A DNA stretch of 64,000 nt from Bacillus sp. ISL-18 (GCF_018613415.1 NZ_JAGGQG010000014.1:1-64000); one strand, 5' to 3'. Numbered from the stretch's first letter, positions 31,762 through 41,520 are shown. Program-made: numbers and translations. Notes: a model not told the origin generated them from the sequence alone.

Positions 31762-33168
31762 ATGCAAAAATTCATGGATGATAACTTTCTTTTAAAAAAT
31801 GAAACAGCAGTCCGCTTATATCATGATTATGCAAAACAAATGCCAATCATTGATTACCATTGCCACTTAAGCCCAAAGGAAATTTATGAAAATAAAACCT
31901 TTAAAAATATTACGGAAATCTGGCTTTATGGTGATCATTACAAATGGCGTTTAATGAGAAGTAATGGGATAGAGGAAGAGTTCATCACTGGAAGTGCAAG
32001 TGACTATGAAAAATTCATGGCTTGGGCAAGAACAGTCCCAATGACAATTGGTAATCCGTTATATAACTGGACACATCTAGAATTACAAAGGTTTTTCGGG
32101 ATTTATGATTTACTCAATGAAGAAAGTGCACCGCAAATTTGGGAGAAGGTTAATGCCTTATTAAATAGTGAGGGCTTTGGAGCAAGAGATTTTATTAGAA
32201 AATCAAATGTAAAAGTCGTTTGTACAACCGATGATCCAACAGACAGTCTGGAGTATCATCTTAAATTGAAAGAAGAAACTAACTTTGATGTCAAGGTGCT
32301 GCCAAGCTTTAGACCTGACAAGGCTTTAGAGATTAATAGAGACACCTTCCAGCAATGGGTTGAAATGCTTCAATCTGTATCAGGTGTTTCAATTGAATCC
32401 TATCAGGATTTCCTAGAGGCACTTGAATCAAGGGTAAGATTTTTTGATTCGGTTGGCTGCAAAGTCTCGGACCATGCTATTGATCAAATGATGTACGCTG
32501 ACACGACAAAAGAAGAAGCAGATGTCATTTTTAATCAAGCAATACAAGGAAATAAGGTTTCCATTGAAGATGAAAAGAAATTCAAAACATTCACCTTTAA
32601 ATTTTTAGGCAAACTTTATAGCGAGCTGGACTGGGCGATGCAATTCCACATTAATGCATTAAGAAATAATAATAGTAGAATGTTTAAAGCAATGGGTCCT
32701 GACACTGGCTGGGATTCGATTAACGATGAATCGATTGCGAAGCCATTATCAAAATTATTGAACTTGATTGAACAAGAAAGCGGACTTCCAAAGACCATCA
32801 TCTACTCATTAAATCCTAACGATAACAATACCATTGCCTCTATGATTGGTAATTTCCAAGGCGGAGGAATCCCAGGGAAAATTCAATTCGGTACAGCCTG
32901 GTGGTTTAATGATACTAAGGATGGAATGATTGAACAAATGAAGTCATTGTCCAATATGGGGCTGTTCAGCCGATTCATTGGAATGCTGACTGACTCCAGG
33001 AGTTTCCTATCTTACACAAGGCATGAATATTTTAGAAGAATCGTATGTTCCCAGATTGCCGAATGGGTTGAAAACGGGGAAGTTCCGAATAACATTGAGT
33101 TTTTAGGGAGTATTGTCCAAGGTATTTGTTATCAAAATGCCAAAGAATACTTTGGGTTTGAGCTATAA
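31762..33168 (+). CDS. uxaC: Glucuronate/galacturonate isomerase
   Basis: This 468-residue cytoplasmic enzyme converts D-glucuronate to D-fructuronate and D-galacturonate to D-tagaturonate. The amidohydrolase-like metal motif DYHCHLSPKEIYENK near residue 27, TTDDPTDSLEYH near 155 and the C-terminal SRSFLSYTRHEYFRR are diagnostic. The frame opens at 31750, but the ATG at 31762 aligns with known UxaC starts and sits 4-6 bases after GGTGAA. First gene of the hexuronate cluster, behind the promoter with operators. Confidence 0.95.
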   Translation: MQKFMDDNFLLKNETAVRLYHDYAKQMPIIDYHCHLSPKEIYENKTFKNITEIWLYGDHYKWRLMRSNGIEEEFITGSASDYEKFMAWARTVPMTIGNPLYNWTHLELQRFFGIYDLLNEESAPQIWEKVNALLNSEGFGARDFIRKSNVKVVCTTDDPTDSLEYHLKLKEETNFDVKVLPSFRPDKALEINRDTFQQWVEMLQSVSGVSIESYQDFLEALESRVRFFDSVGCKVSDHAIDQMMYADTTKEEADVIFNQAIQGNKVSIEDEKKFKTFTFKFLGKLYSELDWAMQFHINALRNNNSRMFKAMGPDTGWDSINDESIAKPLSKLLNLIEQESGLPKTIIYSLNPNDNNTIASMIGNFQGGGIPGKIQFGTAWWFNDTKDGMIEQMKSLSNMGLFSRFIGMLTDSRSFLSYTRHEYFRRIVCSQIAEWVENGEVPNNIEFLGSIVQGICYQNAKEYFGFEL

Positions 33169-33176
33169 AAAAAGTC

Positions 33177-33217
33177 CCACCCTTACTAGTATTATTGCAG
33201 TAATACTAGTAAGGTGG
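33177..33217. terminator. Long hairpin directly after uxaC
   Basis: CCACC-C-TTACTAGTATTA (33177-33194) pairs with TAATACTAGTAAGGTGG (33201-33217) apart from one bulged C. The T-run exists only on the minus strand, so for the plus transcript it is more likely a stability or processing hairpin than a full terminator. Confidence 0.6.
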
Positions 33218-33321
33218 AACACCAAGAAAAAATTAATCAATAAATTATATCAAAGATTCACTCCTTGTTTCAAGTAGACACATCGTTTAAAAGGTAAAAA
33301 ACCAAAGTTTTTAAGGTTTTA

Positions 33322-33335
33322 TGGAAACGGATTCA
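33322..33335 (+). promoter_or_regulatory. Weak cre-like site before the uronate transporter
   Basis: TGGAAACGGATTCA matches the cre consensus at 12 of 14 positions, about 70 bases before the transporter start. Confidence 0.4.
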
Positions 33336-33402
33336 GCAGACTGGTTGAATTAACCATATATGTATGAATGGCAGGTTCTTATTATATAAAGGTGGTGTAT
33401 GT

Positions 33403-34815
33403 ATGGCAGACAATATGGCAAGAACATTAAATAAAAAAAGTAATACTTCAGATCAAGGATCAGGGAAAATTACCACAAAAGAGAAAGTTAGTTATGGATT
33501 TGGTGACTTTGGAAACGGCTTCATGTTTGACTTAGGTCAGTCCTATTTAATGCATTTCTATACGGATATTGCGGGCATAAGCGCAGCGGCTGCAGCAGGT
33601 GTCTTTTCAATAACGAAAATCTTCGATGCCTTTATGGATCCTTTGGCAGGTTCCTTTATTGACTCGAGGACGCCTGGTAAACGCGGGAAATTCCGCCCTG
33701 TTATGATGTTTGCTTCCATTTTGCTGGCAGTTATGACGGTCGTTACTTTTACCATGCCTGACCTTTCAATGGGTGGAAAGATTGCTTGGGCATATGGAAC
33801 GTATATGGCATGGGGTCTAATCTATTCCTTTACAAATGTTCCTTATGGTTCCTTGGCTTCCGTTATGACGAGGGATGTTGGTGAACGTTCGATTATGGCA
33901 TCAACACGGCAAGCGGGATCCATTGGTGCTCAATTAGTTACTGGTGTTGCTTTTGTTCCAATCCTGATGCTATTCCCAAGTCAAAAAATAGGTTATCCAA
34001 TAACGGCTGCCATTATGGCATTAATAGGTGTTATTGGTTTTTGGATTTGCTATAAAAATACAAAAGAACATATTAAAGTTGAAAACTCTAAAGGAAAAGA
34101 AAAGCAGTCAGCGAAAGATTATTTCCGTGTTGTCTTCACCAATCGTCCATTATGGTGCCTAATTTTAATGACTTTGTTTACAATTTCAGCCATGAATACG
34201 AATAACGCAATGATGATTTATTTCTGCCAATATAACCTTGGCCACGTGGGTTTACAGCCAATTATTAACTTCATCCAAATGGGTAGTTCAGTTGCAGGTA
34301 TTGCCTTAATTCCAATGTTAGTACGCCGCTTTGGCAAAAAGAAAACGGCGATGGCCGGTTTGTTAATCGGTGTTGTTGCTGATGGGTTAAATTTTATTAT
34401 CCCAACAAATATTTATAGCTTTATCGTCTTAGTTTCAATTGGTTATGCTGCGTTAGCGATTTCAAATGGTGTTACGTGGGCCTTTGTTTCCGATACAATT
34501 GATTATGGACATTGGCACACTGGCGTTCGTAAAGAAGGTGTTACGTATGCCGCATTTAACTTCTCTCGTAAGATTGCACAGTCGCTTGCTGCTCTAGTTT
34601 CAGCTGGTGTACTTGCTGCAACTGGCTATATTGCGAATGCTCACCAATCTGCGGGAACACTCCTGGGGATTAAGGGGACAATGACTCTTTATCCAGCGGT
34701 TGCCTTACTGCTTGCTGCGGTCATTCTCGGCTTGCTATACAATTTGTCTGATGATAAATTCAAAAGCATTGCCCACGATTTAAATAATGGCCGTTGGGAA
34801 AAAGGACGTTTCTAA
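33403..34815 (+). CDS. GPH-family symporter, probable hexuronate transporter
   Basis: A 470-residue carrier with 12 membrane segments. Family marks are KVSYGFGDFGNGFMFDLGQSYL at the first segment, the loop FMDPLAGSFIDSRTPGKRGKFRP near residue 85 and NVPYGSLASVMTRDVGERSIM near 145. I moved the start to the ATG at 33403, which follows AAGGTGGTG; upstream codons are poor. It lies between uxaC and the LacI gene, so it most likely imports galacturonate or glucuronate, or short uronides, with sodium or protons. Confidence 0.88.
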   Translation: MADNMARTLNKKSNTSDQGSGKITTKEKVSYGFGDFGNGFMFDLGQSYLMHFYTDIAGISAAAAAGVFSITKIFDAFMDPLAGSFIDSRTPGKRGKFRPVMMFASILLAVMTVVTFTMPDLSMGGKIAWAYGTYMAWGLIYSFTNVPYGSLASVMTRDVGERSIMASTRQAGSIGAQLVTGVAFVPILMLFPSQKIGYPITAAIMALIGVIGFWICYKNTKEHIKVENSKGKEKQSAKDYFRVVFTNRPLWCLILMTLFTISAMNTNNAMMIYFCQYNLGHVGLQPIINFIQMGSSVAGIALIPMLVRRFGKKKTAMAGLLIGVVADGLNFIIPTNIYSFIVLVSIGYAALAISNGVTWAFVSDTIDYGHWHTGVRKEGVTYAAFNFSRKIAQSLAALVSAGVLAATGYIANAHQSAGTLLGIKGTMTLYPAVALLLAAVILGLLYNLSDDKFKSIAHDLNNGRWEKGRF

Positions 34816-34826
34816 GTATAAAAAAT

Positions 34827-34860
34827 AAAGACGTGGGGATCTCCACTCCCCCGTCTTTTA
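34827..34860 (+). terminator. Terminator after the uronate transporter
   Basis: AAAGACG (34827-34833) plus GGGGA pair with TCCCC and CGTCTTT (34852-34858), with one bulge, followed by a short T-run. Confidence 0.7.
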
Positions 34861-34947
34861 GATTAACAGCTAATGCTATAATAGTATTAATAAATTGGCG
34901 CTACTGGTAAAATTAGAAGCGGAAGGTTAGAAAAAGGGTGAACAAAC

Positions 34948-35946
34948 ATGGTTACAATTAAAGATATTGCAAAACTGGCAAATGTATCCCATACGACTGT
35001 GTCCCGTGCGTTAAATGACAGTCCGCTTATCAAGCCAGGAACCAAAAAAAAGATACAAGAATTAGCTGCACAGTTGAATTATATACCTAACTTTAATGCC
35101 AAAAGCCTTGTCATGCAAAAGTCCTATACGATAGGTCTTTTCTTTACAAGTATATCAAATGGTACATCACCAAGTTTCTTTGCAGATACCGTAAAAGGTG
35201 TTAATCATGTCATTAATGAGGATTACAATTTATTTGTAAGAGGCATCGATGATTATCCTAACTTTTCATCGATTCATCATAGACGATTCGATGGAATTAT
35301 TTTAATGAGTCAAAGTGAGGTAGATAATTCCTTTATTTATCATGTCCTTAATCAAAAAATTCCTCTTGTTGTGATTAATCGAGAGGTTAGCGATCAGTCT
35401 ATTATTAATATTTTATCGAATGACCGTGAAGGTTCTTGTCAGGCTGTAAAGCATCTTATCCAAAAGGGTCACAAGGATATTGCGATTATAGAAGGTATTA
35501 AAGGATTTAAATCTTCATTGGAGCGGAGAGAGGGATATTTAAAGGCCTTGATTGATGAGCAAATTCCCATTCAGAGCGAATATATTGTTAACGGAAATTA
35601 TGATATGGAAAGCGGATATAAGGCAATGGAAAAATTGTTGTCACTAGAAAACCCGCCAACAGCCGTCTTTAGCTCCAATGATGATATGGCAGTAGGTGCT
35701 CTCAATGCTGTATTTGCAAAGGGACTAACTGTCCCTGGGGACATTTCCGTCATAGGTTTTGATGATATTCAAATTGCACGATATACCAATCCTTCATTAA
35801 CAACCGTCAAGAAACCAATTGAGAAAATCAGCAGGCTCGGTGCAGAAAAAATCCTGAAAGCTGTCGAAGGTCAAGAGATTAAAGGCGAAAAAATATTTGT
35901 TGAAACAGAGTTAATTATAAGAAAGTCCGTTTCTACATGGAATTAA
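34948..35946 (+). CDS. LacI-family regulator of hexuronate genes
   Basis: A 332-residue repressor: N-terminal LacI helix-turn-helix (IKDIAKLANVSHTTVSRALN) and hinge helix near residue 50, then the periplasmic-binding-like ligand domain ending in the usual ISVIGFDDIQIARYTNPSLTTV. It sits inside the uxa/kdg cluster, and palindromes with core TTAACG-TTAA lie before uxaC and, as a half-site, before uxaB, so it likely represses the cluster until a pathway intermediate binds. B. subtilis uses ExuR and KdgR in this role; which one it equals is not clear. The ATG follows AGGGTG. Confidence 0.88.
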   Translation: MVTIKDIAKLANVSHTTVSRALNDSPLIKPGTKKKIQELAAQLNYIPNFNAKSLVMQKSYTIGLFFTSISNGTSPSFFADTVKGVNHVINEDYNLFVRGIDDYPNFSSIHHRRFDGIILMSQSEVDNSFIYHVLNQKIPLVVINREVSDQSIINILSNDREGSCQAVKHLIQKGHKDIAIIEGIKGFKSSLERREGYLKALIDEQIPIQSEYIVNGNYDMESGYKAMEKLLSLENPPTAVFSSNDDMAVGALNAVFAKGLTVPGDISVIGFDDIQIARYTNPSLTTVKKPIEKISRLGAEKILKAVEGQEIKGEKIFVETELIIRKSVSTWN

Positions 35947-35997
35947 TATTTCCCGTTTGTAAGTAAATGCTTATAAACGGGTTTTAAATAGATAAAA

Positions 35998-36011
35998 TGT
36001 TAACGTGTGCA
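35998..36011 (+). promoter_or_regulatory. LacI-type half-operator before uxaB
   Basis: TGTTAACGTGTGCA keeps the left half (TGTTAACG) of the operators upstream of uxaC but has a poor right half. It overlaps the leader just before the uxaB ribosome site. Confidence 0.5.
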
Positions 36012-36028
36012 TAAAAGGAGGAACAATT

Positions 36029-37498
36029 ATGCAAAAACTAAACAAAAAAACAGTTGAAGGCTATAAAAACTATCCTGAAAAGGTGTTGCAATTTGGAGAA
36101 GGGAATTTTTTAAGGGCGTTTGTTGATTGGCAAATTGATGTTCTCAACAAGACCACAGATTTTAATGGCAGTGTGGTGGTCGTCCAGCCACGGGGAAGTG
36201 CAGGGGTAGAAAAACTTAATGAACAGGATGGCTTATATACCCTTTATTTGCAAGGCATGAAAGACGGAAAGCCGGTGAAAGAGCATACCTTAATTGATGC
36301 TATCAGCAGGGGCATAGATTTATTCACTCAATACGATCAATTTGTAGAGTTAGCAAAAAATCCGGACCTTCGGTTTATTTTTTCTAATACAACAGAGGCT
36401 GGAATTGCTTTTGATGAAACAGATGGTTTAGAGGATCAGCCGCAAAAAAGCTACCCTGGAAAACTAACAGCATTCCTTTATCACCGCTTCCAGGCTTTTA
36501 ATGGGGATATAAATAAGGGATTCATCGTTATTCCTTGTGAGTTAATTGAGTGTAACGGTGAAAAATTGAAAAAGATTGTTCTCCAATATGCGATCCAATG
36601 GGACCTTGGTGACGAATTTATTCAGTGGCTAAATGAAGCAAATACCTTCTGTTGCAGCCTTGTGGACCGGATTGTCCCAGGTTTTCCAAGAGACACAATT
36701 GATGAAATGACAGAAGAGCTTGGTTACAAAGATGATTTGGTTGTAGTCGGCGAACAATTTTATTTATGGGTGATTGAAGGCCCGCAATGGATTAAGGATG
36801 AGTTTCCAACACATTTGGCAGGCCTAAATACATTATTTGTGGATGACTTAACCCCATACAGGACAAGAAAAGTACGAATTTTAAACGGCTCTCATACAGC
36901 CATGACTCCAGTCTCTTATTTATATGGCTTAGAAACTGTCGCCGAAGCAGTTGATCACCCAGTAGTGGGGTCCTATATTAAGGAACTAATCTTTGATGAA
37001 ATTATTCCAACCTTAGATCTTCCAGTTGAAGAATTAAACCATTTTGCTGATGCAATACTGGAAAGATTTATGAACCCATTTATCAAACATTTTCTTATGA
37101 GCATTTCACTTAATTCAATGTCAAAATATAAAACGAGAGATCTGCCATCGTTATTGGAATTTATTGACCGAAAAAAGGAATTGCCAGCAAAGCTTGTATT
37201 TTCCCTTGCGGCGCTTATTTCTTTCTATAAAGGAAAAAGAGGAACAGAAGATATTCAGTTGTCAGATGATCAGGATATTCTTAATTTGTTTCATCAGCAA
37301 TGGGGAACATTTGATGGAACAGTTGAAAGTTTAAGAGCGATTGTCAAAACAGTCTTAGGATATGAGAAGAATTGGGAAATGGACTTAAATGCAGTTCCAG
37401 GATTAACGGATATGGTAACAACTTATCTTTATGAGATTGAAACAAAGGGAATGAAAAGCGCGGTTGAAGCTGTATTAAACGTAAAAGCCGAACAATAA
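36029..37498 (+). CDS. uxaB: Tagaturonate reductase (altronate oxidoreductase)
   Basis: A 489-residue NADH enzyme of the mannitol dehydrogenase family that reduces D-tagaturonate to D-altronate. VLQFGEGNFLRAFVDWQID (start of the Rossmann part), FIFSNTTEAGIAFDE near residue 115 and the catalytic segment around KVRILNGSHTAMTP near 288 are typical for UxaB. The ATG at 36029 follows AAAGGAGG. It is 12 bases before uxaA in one operon. Confidence 0.93.
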   Translation: MQKLNKKTVEGYKNYPEKVLQFGEGNFLRAFVDWQIDVLNKTTDFNGSVVVVQPRGSAGVEKLNEQDGLYTLYLQGMKDGKPVKEHTLIDAISRGIDLFTQYDQFVELAKNPDLRFIFSNTTEAGIAFDETDGLEDQPQKSYPGKLTAFLYHRFQAFNGDINKGFIVIPCELIECNGEKLKKIVLQYAIQWDLGDEFIQWLNEANTFCCSLVDRIVPGFPRDTIDEMTEELGYKDDLVVVGEQFYLWVIEGPQWIKDEFPTHLAGLNTLFVDDLTPYRTRKVRILNGSHTAMTPVSYLYGLETVAEAVDHPVVGSYIKELIFDEIIPTLDLPVEELNHFADAILERFMNPFIKHFLMSISLNSMSKYKTRDLPSLLEFIDRKKELPAKLVFSLAALISFYKGKRGTEDIQLSDDQDILNLFHQQWGTFDGTVESLRAIVKTVLGYEKNWEMDLNAVPGLTDMVTTYLYEIETKGMKSAVEAVLNVKAEQ

Positions 37499-37510
37499 GG
37501 GGGAACAATC

Positions 37511-38998
37511 ATGTTAGATATTATTCAAATCAATGAAAATGATAATGTTGTCGTTGCCTTAAAGGACCTGGAAATGGGTCAATCCATTGAAGTAAACGAA
37601 AATGAAGTCATCTTAAAAGAGGCTGTTAAAAGGGGCCATAAGGTTGCTATAAAGGACATTCAGGAAAATGAAAATGTGGTCAAATACGGTTATCCAATTG
37701 GGCATGCAAAAGGGTTTATTCAAGCTGGGGAACACGTTCATACTCATAATACAAAAACCAATCTTGATGGCATACAAGACTACCAATTCACCCAAAAGCT
37801 GACTGAAAATCCCTATAAAAAAGAACCGTTATCCTTTAAGGGCTTCAAACGTCAAAACGGTCTTGTTGGGATCCGTAACGAACTCTGGATAGTCCCAACA
37901 GTTGGCTGCGTGAATGGCGTAGCAGAGACGATCATTAAACGGTTTGTAAAAGAAGTTGGAAATATCAGCCCATTTGAGGACATTCTTGTACTAAAACATA
38001 ACTACGGATGCTCCCAGCTTGGGGATGACCATACGAATACAAGAGACATATTGCGAGATGCGGTCCTTCATCCAAATGCGGGTGGTGTGCTGGTGTTAGG
38101 TCTTGGATGTGAGAATAATAATTTATATGAATTTAAAGAGAGTCTTGGCGAATTTGATGATCATAGGGTAAAGTTTCTCGTTTCGCAAGAGGTTTCAAAT
38201 GAAATTGAGGCAGGAGTAGAGTTATTAAAGGAAATCTATGAAAATGCCAAAAATGATCAGCGTGAAGATGTACCATTGTCTGAATTAAAAATCGGCCTAA
38301 AATGTGGCGGCTCGGATGGACTGTCTGGTATTACCGCGAATCCATTGCTTGGCAGGCTGTCCGACTTCCTTGTGGCTCAAGGTGGAACGACGGTTTTAAC
38401 CGAGGTTCCTGAAATGTTTGGTGCTGAGACGATTCTCATGGAACGGGCAGCGAATGAAGAAGTATTTTCTAAAACTGTAGAACTAATCAATGATTTTAAA
38501 CAATATTTTATTGCTAATAACCAGCCTGTCTATGAAAATCCGTCACCAGGGAACAAGGAGGGCGGCATCACGACACTAGAAGATAAATCGCTTGGCTGTA
38601 CCCAAAAAGCAGGAACATCGATGGTTAATGACGTACTTAAATATGGAGAAAGAATTAAGAAAAAGGGTTTAAATCTTTTGAGTGCCCCAGGAAATGACCT
38701 TGTTGCTGCATCTGCCTTAGCATCGGCTGGCTGTCAATTGGTTCTCTTTACAACTGGCAGAGGTACACCATTTGGCACATTTGTCCCAACAATGAAGGTA
38801 TCAACAAATACACCGCTTTATGAAGCAAAGCCTCACTGGATTGACTATAATGCAGGAGTTTTGCTTGAGCAGTCAGGCGATGTCGTTTTGCGTGATTTTA
38901 TTGACTATATTATTAAAGTAGCGAGCGGTGAACTCGTGAACAATGAAAAGAATGAATTTAAAGAGATTGCTATTTTTAAGACAGGCGTTACTTTATAA
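37511..38998 (+). CDS. uxaA: Altronate dehydratase
   Basis: A 495-residue iron-dependent enzyme turning D-altronate into 2-keto-3-deoxygluconate. Residues 1-90 form the SAF domain (MLDIIQINENDNVVVALKDL), the rest the dehydratase core with GLVGIRNELWIVPTVGCVN near residue 117, HNYGCSQLGDDH near 163, LGLGCENNN near 197 and LKCGGSDGLSGITANP near 264. It follows uxaB directly; AAGGGGG is 10 bases upstream. The kdgA start lies 57 bases on. Confidence 0.95.
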   Translation: MLDIIQINENDNVVVALKDLEMGQSIEVNENEVILKEAVKRGHKVAIKDIQENENVVKYGYPIGHAKGFIQAGEHVHTHNTKTNLDGIQDYQFTQKLTENPYKKEPLSFKGFKRQNGLVGIRNELWIVPTVGCVNGVAETIIKRFVKEVGNISPFEDILVLKHNYGCSQLGDDHTNTRDILRDAVLHPNAGGVLVLGLGCENNNLYEFKESLGEFDDHRVKFLVSQEVSNEIEAGVELLKEIYENAKNDQREDVPLSELKIGLKCGGSDGLSGITANPLLGRLSDFLVAQGGTTVLTEVPEMFGAETILMERAANEEVFSKTVELINDFKQYFIANNQPVYENPSPGNKEGGITTLEDKSLGCTQKAGTSMVNDVLKYGERIKKKGLNLLSAPGNDLVAASALASAGCQLVLFTTGRGTPFGTFVPTMKVSTNTPLYEAKPHWIDYNAGVLLEQSGDVVLRDFIDYIIKVASGELVNNEKNEFKEIAIFKTGVTL

Positions 38999-39055
38999 GC
39001 TTTTGCTACAACGAAGCCGTGGGAACGATCAATTCTACTTTAGGAGGACAAGACA

Positions 39056-39712
39056 TTGGCACAAGATTTACTGTCATTACTTGCAAAGGAAAAAATAATC
39101 GCTATCGTCAGGGGAATTCCAAGGGGCAGCGGGGAGCAAACAGCCAAAGCTCTAGCCGAAGGAGGAATTTCATTTTTAGAAATTACTTTAAATACGGATG
39201 GCGCCTTAGATATGATTGACGAAGTCAAGGGAAAATTTGGAGAACGAATAAAAGTAGGCGCAGGGACCGTTTTAAATCTTAAAATGGCAAAGGAAGCGAT
39301 ACAGGCGGGTGCTGAATACATCATCTCGCCAAACCTTGATGAGGAAGTTTTAACATATGGACTTGAGCAGGGTGTGGAGGTCTGGCCGGGAACCATGACT
39401 CCATCTGAGATTGTCCGGGCTTATAATCTCGGGGCAAAGGTAGTAAAAGTATTTCCAATTGGTTCCCTAGGTGTGAAATATATTAAGGATTTACGAGCGC
39501 CTCTATCTCATATTCCAATGGTTGCTACGGGTGGAGTCAATTTAGATAATATCAAGGAAGTACTTGGTTACGGCGCAGTTGCAGTAGGCCTAGGGGGAAA
39601 TCTCGTAAATAATAGCTTGATTGAAAAAGGTGACTTTGAGAAAATTACTCATATGACAGCATCGTATACCAAACTAGCTAAAGAGGTGGAGGAAAATGCA
39701 GCAAAATCATAG
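39056..39712 (+). CDS. kdgA: 2-keto-3-deoxy-6-phosphogluconate aldolase
   Basis: A 218-residue class I aldolase cutting KDPG to pyruvate and glyceraldehyde 3-phosphate. IVRGIPRGSGEQTAKAL near residue 18, the catalytic Glu in FLEITLNTDGAL near 41 and the Schiff-base Lys in AKVVKVFPIGSLG near 128 are visible. TTG start at 39056, eight bases after TAGGAGGA. It overlaps kdgK by 17 bases. Confidence 0.93.
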   Translation: MAQDLLSLLAKEKIIAIVRGIPRGSGEQTAKALAEGGISFLEITLNTDGALDMIDEVKGKFGERIKVGAGTVLNLKMAKEAIQAGAEYIISPNLDEEVLTYGLEQGVEVWPGTMTPSEIVRAYNLGAKVVKVFPIGSLGVKYIKDLRAPLSHIPMVATGGVNLDNIKEVLGYGAVAVGLGGNLVNNSLIEKGDFEKITHMTASYTKLAKEVEENAAKS

Positions 39713-40679
39713 AGCGGATGTTGTGACAATCGGTGAAAGTATGGTCCTATTTCAGCCAATGGGCGAAAAGGGAATTAAGTATGAGTCCCTTTTTACAAAG
39801 TCATTGGCAGGGGCAGAATCAAATGTAGCCATTGGACTAACTCGTTTAGGGAAAAAAGTTCGATGGATTAGTAAGGTAGGCAACGATCCTTTTGGTGATT
39901 TTATCTTAGCAACGCTTGCGGGCGAAGGGGTGGATGTATCCCATGCCCTCCGGGATAAAGGGTCCCCTACAGCTGTTTACTTTAAGGAGACAAAAGCGTT
40001 TGGAGATCCAACCGTGTACTATTATCGGAAAAACTCCGCCGCCAGCAAAATGGAACCGTCTGATGTTCGTCCAGAGTGGCTGGAAGGTGCCAGGCACCTA
40101 CATGTGACAGGAATAACACCTGCATTAAGCGAAAATGCTGCTGCGGCCATTCGTCAAACAATGGAACTTTCCAGAGAAATGGGAATAACGATTTCGTTGG
40201 ATCCTAACCTAAGGAGAAAGCTTTGGAGTGAGGAGCAGGCAAGAAGGGTGCTGCTTTCTCTTATCCCATTATGCGATGTGTTTCTTCCAGGTGAAGAAGA
40301 AGCAGAGTTTCTCATCGGGAAACAATCAATCGAAGATTACGGTAAGCAATTTCTTGGAATGGGACCAAAAGTTGTGGCATTAAAGCTTGGCGAAGAGGGT
40401 TCGATTGGTTTTATAGAAGGGAATTCAATGAAAGTGGCTCCCCATGCGGTTCAGCATGTAATCGATACAGTTGGTGCCGGGGATGCATTTGCCGCTGGCT
40501 TTGTCTCTGTCTTTTTAGACAATCAAACTGCCATGACACCAGCTTCTTTGGAAAAGGCCTTAACTCGAGCCAATATTATGGGAGCGTTAGCAACTCAATT
40601 TAAAGGTGACTGGGAAGGTATACCTGCGTTAGAAGAGCTCGAGGCGATTGGTTCAGGGAAAGTCGAAGTAAAGAGATAG
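39696..40679 (+). CDS. kdgK: 2-keto-3-deoxygluconate kinase
   Basis: A 327-residue PfkB-family sugar kinase making KDPG from KDG and ATP. The opening VVTIGESMVLFQPMGEKG, GAESNVAIGLTRLGKKVRW near residue 36 and the PfkB signature DTVGAGDAFAAGF near 258 are clear. GAGG precedes the ATG. It is last of the hexuronate run, with a terminator at 40718-40749. Within it (40086-40098) the codons happen to contain a palindrome GGTGCCAGGCACC resembling the hairpin repeat family. Confidence 0.93.
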   Translation: MQQNHRADVVTIGESMVLFQPMGEKGIKYESLFTKSLAGAESNVAIGLTRLGKKVRWISKVGNDPFGDFILATLAGEGVDVSHALRDKGSPTAVYFKETKAFGDPTVYYYRKNSAASKMEPSDVRPEWLEGARHLHVTGITPALSENAAAAIRQTMELSREMGITISLDPNLRRKLWSEEQARRVLLSLIPLCDVFLPGEEEAEFLIGKQSIEDYGKQFLGMGPKVVALKLGEEGSIGFIEGNSMKVAPHAVQHVIDTVGAGDAFAAGFVSVFLDNQTAMTPASLEKALTRANIMGALATQFKGDWEGIPALEELEAIGSGKVEVKR

Positions 40680-40717
40680 TATTCTTAATCAATAGGCATT
40701 AAATGACAAACTTTCGC

Positions 40718-40749
40718 AAAAGAGCCAAGACATGTGTCTTGGCTCTTTT
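40718..40749. terminator. Bidirectional terminator between kdgK and nagR
   Basis: Perfect 15-bp arms AAAAGAGCCAAGACA (40718-40732) and TGTCTTGGCTCTTTT (40735-40749) flank TG; T-runs form on both strands. Confidence 0.95.
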
Positions 40750-40782
40750 GAAAATGGACTAGGGCGTCTCCGCTTTTCGACT

Positions 40783-41520
40783 TTACCGTTTCATTTGAAT
40801 CATAAATTTATACCGGTCGGCACGATAAGAGGAGCGAACATATTCAACGGGAGTACCATCCTTTAAAAAAGTTTGTTGTTGAATAAGCATAATCGGGGCA
40901 CCTTTTTTAATTTTTAAAAATTTAGCCTCAACTTGATTCGCAATGGACGATTCAATTATTTGTGAAGCGTGGTCTATTTGAAAATTCAGTTGTTCCTCAA
41001 TGAAGGCATAAACAGACTTTTTCACAATCTGCTCTGTTAGGCCTTTAATAAGATTTGCTGAGATATAATTTGATTCCACAGCCATTGGAACATCATCAGC
41101 AAGCCGAATACGTTTAATCTCATACACGGGGCCATGTTCTTGAATACCGAGCTGGCTGGCAATTTGGCTAGTTGCAGGAATAATTTCAAAGGAGAGCAAT
41201 TGACTGTCTGGTTTTAACCCTCTAGCAACCATATCTTCCGTAAAGCTGCGTAATCGATGAAGCGGTTGTTCAATTTTTCGCTCCGACACAAAAGTCCCTT
41301 TTCCTTGGATTCGATGTAGATAGCCTTCGTTAACAAGCTGAGTTAAAGCCTGTCTCACTGTCATCCGGCTGATTTGATACTTTTCAGCATACTCTCGTTC
41401 AGGAGGAATGGAATCGCCGGGTCTTAGCTCACCTTTCTCAATTAAATCCTTTATAAGCTCTTGAAGCTGATAATATATCGGGATGGGGGAATCCTTTTTG
41501 ATCATACTCCTCTCGTGCAT
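40783..41520 (-). CDS. nagR: GntR/HutC-family regulator of N-acetylglucosamine genes
   Basis: A 245-residue repressor: GntR winged helix-turn-helix (PGDSIPPEREYAEKYQISRMTVRQAL near residue 36-61) followed by a UTRA effector domain (about 100-240). It closely follows B. subtilis NagR (YvoA), which releases DNA on binding GlcN-6-P or GlcNAc-6-P. It follows nagA and nagB by 64 bases on the same strand. ATG codons at 41520 and 41505 both have badly spaced ribosome sites; alignment with NagR (SPIPIYYQ) slightly favours 41505. Candidate operators lie at 43579 and 43667. Confidence 0.9.
   Translation of the reverse strand: MHERSMIKKDSPIPIYYQLQELIKDLIEKGELRPGDSIPPEREYAEKYQISRMTVRQALTQLVNEGYLHRIQGKGTFVSERKIEQPLHRLRSFTEDMVARGLKPDSQLLSFEIIPATSQIASQLGIQEHGPVYEIKRIRLADDVPMAVESNYISANLIKGLTEQIVKKSVYAFIEEQLNFQIDHASQIIESSIANQVEAKFLKIKKGAPIMLIQQQTFLKDGTPVEYVRSSYRADRYKFMIQMKR

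Noticed and set aside
40086..40098. Hairpin repeat inside kdgK
   Set aside because: GGTGCCAGGCACC resembles the dispersed hairpin, but it codes for conserved kinase sequence and has no longer arms, so chance is likely.
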